Shown: piece after piece, positions 5,214 to 7,110 of the stretch
Layout: each line of letters starts with the position of its first letter
Numbering within the stretch: position 1 is the stretch's first letter
Source of the DNA: Hyphomicrobiales bacterium
GTDB taxonomy: Bacteria > Pseudomonadota > Alphaproteobacteria > Rhizobiales > Beijerinckiaceae
Reading direction: 5' to 3'
DNA length: 7,110 bases
Assembly: GCA_900299065.1 (NCBI GenBank)
Contig: OMIJ01000153.1
Span: 1-7,110, forward strand
Position numbers and translations under genes: made by a program
Notes under the pieces: generated by a model
Told to the model about the DNA's origin: nothing
The model's database searches: none
The model's input: the letters and a program-made list of their open reading frames with translations, nothing else

Positions 5214-6110
5214 TTAAACCCGCGTCATTGGCACACCGCCACCGCCGCCACCGGGCCTGAAATTAATATGCTTGAAGGCACTATCACCGCCCACATTGAA
5301 TGAGGCGCGACCGAGCTTTGAGATTTCAATCTCAATCGTATCGCCCACATTAATTGGCCACAGACCTTCATGATAAACGCCCGTGGCGATGATATCGCCG
5401 GGGCGCAAATGCACAAATTGACTGAGCCAGGCAATCTGCGCAGAAATCGAATGCGCCATATATTTGGTTTCATAATCCTGTCGCAAAGTGCCTGCGATCC
5501 ATGATTTGACATTGAGCGCTAAAGGATCAGCGATTTCATCAGCTGTTGTAATCCAAGGCCCACAAGCGGCAAATGTTTCCTGCCCCTTGCCGAGCAATTG
5601 ACTGCGCCGATTAAGACCACGCGCAGACACATCGAAGAAAGGAATATAGCCAAACACATGATCCATCGCCTGCGCTTCTGACACGCGATGGGCGGGCTTG
5701 CCAATCACAAAGGCAAGCTCTGCTTCGGCCTGATAGACTGTGACCTGAGGGATTTCGGGAAGCTCAATCAAGCCACCCGGCCCGACAAGAGTTGAGCATT
5801 TGTGAAAAAACTCGATCGTCACGCTGTCCTTTGTGCGAGATGGATCATCGAGATAATTGGCAAAGGCCGCCATGACGCGCCCCGGCCGCACCAAAGGCGG
5901 TAGCAATTTGATTTGCGCCAAAGGCACGCCGGGCTTTGAGGCTAGCAAAGCTGCAATATCCTTTTTGTAATGATCGAAATTCCCGATCAATTCTTCCATC
6001 GCATTCTGCCCGCCGCGAATATCGATATGAGGAATGAGCGAGCTGATATCGACGACATGATCACCTTTGACAACGCCAATCTGATCGGAATTGAAACGTA
6101 GAATTTGCAT
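5214..6110 (-). CDS. Fumarylacetoacetate hydrolase (FAH) family protein
   Basis: The 298-residue product has the two-part FAH layout: a small N-terminal domain (about 1-70) and a catalytic domain (about 75-285). This superfamily cleaves or decarboxylates 2-oxo or 1,3-dioxo acids with a divalent metal; examples are acylpyruvases, oxaloacetate decarboxylases and 2-keto-3-deoxy-sugar-acid hydrolases. Metal ligands are visible as E129 and E131 in AEAEL and D160 in FFDVSARGL. K175 in GKGQETF and the loop GDIIATGV (238-245) complete the site. Start 6110 is supported by GGGGAG 4 nt upstream. The C-terminus is odd: a run of six glycines (287-292) and VPMTRV follow the last domain strand. The gene lies 56 bp behind the alpha-hydroxyacid oxidase on the same strand, probably in one operon, so a 2-oxoacid made by the oxidase is a sensible substrate source. 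The precise reaction is not determinable. Confidence 0.88.
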   Translation of the reverse strand: MQILRFNSDQIGVVKGDHVVDISSLIPHIDIRGGQNAMEELIGNFDHYKKDIAALLASKPGVPLAQIKLLPPLVRPGRVMAAFANYLDDPSRTKDSVTIEFFHKCSTLVGPGGLIELPEIPQVTVYQAEAELAFVIGKPAHRVSEAQAMDHVFGYIPFFDVSARGLNRRSQLLGKGQETFAACGPWITTADEIADPLALNVKSWIAGTLRQDYETKYMAHSISAQIAWLSQFVHLRPGDIIATGVYHEGLWPINVGDTIEIEISKLGRASFNVGGDSAFKHINFRPGGGGGGVPMTRV

Positions 6111-6114
6111 AAAT

Positions 6115-6120
6115 CTCCCC
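6115..6120 (-). promoter_or_regulatory. Ribosome binding site of the FAH-family gene
   Basis: GGGGAG on the minus strand lies 4 nt before ATG 6110, supporting that start and independent translation initiation within the short intergenic gap. Confidence 0.65.
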
Positions 6121-6137
6121 TTTAGCTGTCAGTGTTC

Positions 6138-6153
6138 TGACGCTGGCGCGTCA
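6138..6153. repeat. Short inverted repeat between oxidase and FAH-family genes
   Basis: TGACGC (6138-6143) and GCGTCA (6148-6153) are perfect arms around a 4-nt TGGC spacer, inside the 56-bp gap. No T run follows on either strand, so it is not an intrinsic terminator. It could be an RNA hairpin affecting relative expression, an operator half-site pair, or chance. Confidence 0.35.
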
Positions 6154-6166
6154 TATCTGATTTGGA

Positions 6167-7110
6167 TTAAATGCGTATATGCTTGGGTAAATGCGGAAAG
6201 GGCCCTTGCGCATGCGCAGGCGGCGCAACGCGCTTGAGATAATCCTTATTGATCTGATCAATCGTGGTCACGCCCAGCAAAGCCATGGTCGTGCGCAATT
6301 CCTTCTCCAGAATAGTGAGCAATTGGATCGCCCCTTCAACGCCAGCCGCAGCCAAAGCATAGGCCTGCAAGCGCCCCACAGCCACAGCACTGGCCCCCAA
6401 AGCGAGAGCCTTGACAATATCAGACCCGCGCGAAACAGATCCATCAACAATCACAGGAACACGCCCGCCAATCACTTCGACAATCTCGGGCAGCATATCG
6501 AGCGTACCAAGACTGTGGTCCAATTGTCGCCCGCCATGATTGGACACATAAATGGCATCAAAGCCTTTTTGTAACGAGAGTTCGGCATCCTCGGCCGTCT
6601 GGATGCCTTTCAAAAACACCGGAATACCAGCCATATCTTTGATCCGAGCGGCCAGATCCCAATCAAACATCGCGCCATAATCAGGCCCTTTGGGGCCGCG
6701 CTGGGTTGGCGGCAACCAGCGCTCGGCAATCTGGCGCTCACGAATACTATAAACCGCCGTATCAACAGTCAGCAGCAAGGCCTTATAGCCCGCAGCTTTG
6801 ATCTGCTGAACCTGTTCTTTGGCCCAGGCCGCATCACCGCGCACATAAAGTTGAAACCATTTATCGCCTTCCGCCACACGCGCACAGGCCTGTGGACTAG
6901 GCGGGGTGACAGAACTGACAATCGGCACAGTGCCAAACCGGCACGCCGCTTCAACACCAGTCGCACCGCCGCCTTCAACAAAGGAATCCATCGAGCCCAT
7001 AGGCGCAAACAAAACCGGAATGCGCAAATTCGATCCCAGCAATTGCGTTGACATCTGCACCTCATCGACACGGCGCAAAATGCGTGCCCGAAAGGCATAG
7101 GAATCGAAGG
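6167..7110 (-). CDS. FMN-dependent alpha-hydroxyacid oxidase/dehydrogenase, 5' end outside window
   Basis: The frame is open to the right edge, giving 313 visible residues; members run about 350-390, so roughly 50-70 N-terminal residues are missing. In-frame TTG 7078 is not the start, because the conserved FDSYAFRARIL segment is encoded upstream of it. The family (glycolate oxidase, lactate dehydrogenase/oxidase, mandelate dehydrogenase) oxidises (S)-2-hydroxyacids to 2-oxoacids with FMN in a TIM barrel. Visible landmarks, in order, are VLFAPMGS, WFQLYVRGD, VFLKGIQTAEDA with the flavin-contacting lysine, SNHGGRQLD with the catalytic histidine (codon 6538-6536) and the substrate-binding arginine, VDGSVSRGSDI at the phosphate site, and VAVGR. 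The phosphate loop DGSVSRG departs from the more usual DGGIRRG. The FAH-family gene follows on the same strand. Whether it is an oxidase or a dehydrogenase, and its substrate, cannot be told. Confidence 0.87.
   Translation of the reverse strand, partial: FDSYAFRARILRRVDEVQMSTQLLGSNLRIPVLFAPMGSMDSFVEGGGATGVEAACRFGTVPIVSSVTPPSPQACARVAEGDKWFQLYVRGDAAWAKEQVQQIKAAGYKALLLTVDTAVYSIRERQIAERWLPPTQRGPKGPDYGAMFDWDLAARIKDMAGIPVFLKGIQTAEDAELSLQKGFDAIYVSNHGGRQLDHSLGTLDMLPEIVEVIGGRVPVIVDGSVSRGSDIVKALALGASAVAVGRLQAYALAAAGVEGAIQLLTILEKELRTTMALLGVTTIDQINKDYLKRVAPPAHAQGPFPHLPKHIRI

Noticed and set aside
1..7110. CRISPR arrays, toxin-antitoxin pairs, defence genes, riboswitches or insertion-sequence ends
   Set aside because: I saw no regular direct repeats with spacers, no paired small genes of such families, no recognisable aptamer and no terminal inverted repeats flanking a transposase.

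Overview
The window looks like ordinary alphaproteobacterial chromosome that abuts the end of a mobile element. Rhizobia-type recombinase wording, both tRNA genes carrying an encoded CCA, a PCuAC copper chaperone and an orphan Bug/TctC binding protein all point to Alphaproteobacteria. Hyphomicrobiales is a plausible order, but that is inference. Base composition is uneven: 181-240 has 22/60 G+C and 781-900 has 47/120, whereas 3661-3720 inside a metabolic gene has 37/60.

Left part (1-1337). The C-terminal 201 residues of a large serine recombinase run in from the left edge. They are followed by about 340 bp of AT-rich DNA without a convincing gene. Next come two divergent tRNA genes, tRNA-Gln(TTG) on the minus strand and tRNA-Pro(CGG) on the plus strand, 243 bp apart, each with a plausible promoter in the gap. 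This looks like the boundary of an integrated element beside a tRNA pair.

Middle (1338-3274). A periplasmic PCu(A)C copper chaperone follows tRNA-Pro. It converges on a gene for a periplasmic tripartite tricarboxylate transporter binding protein (TctC/Bug), and a strong bidirectional terminator lies between them. The membrane subunits TctA and TctB are not in the window.

Right part (3275-7110). A plus-strand pair (an LhgO-like FAD hydroxyacid oxidase and a crotonase-fold protein) runs head-on into a minus-strand pair (an FMN alpha-hydroxyacid oxidase, cut by the right edge, and a fumarylacetoacetate hydrolase family enzyme). The two facing stop codons are only 3 bp apart. Together the right half reads as a carboxylate and hydroxyacid catabolism neighbourhood: uptake by TctC, oxidation of 2-hydroxyacids to 2-oxoacids by two unrelated flavoenzymes, a CoA-thioester step, and a C-C cleavage or decarboxylation step. 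This pathway is inferred from families and proximity; no substrate can be read from the sequence.

I see no CRISPR array, toxin-antitoxin pair, defence system or clearly new system. The most interesting protein-level signal is that the crotonase homologue lacks both glutamates used by classical enoyl-CoA hydratases.
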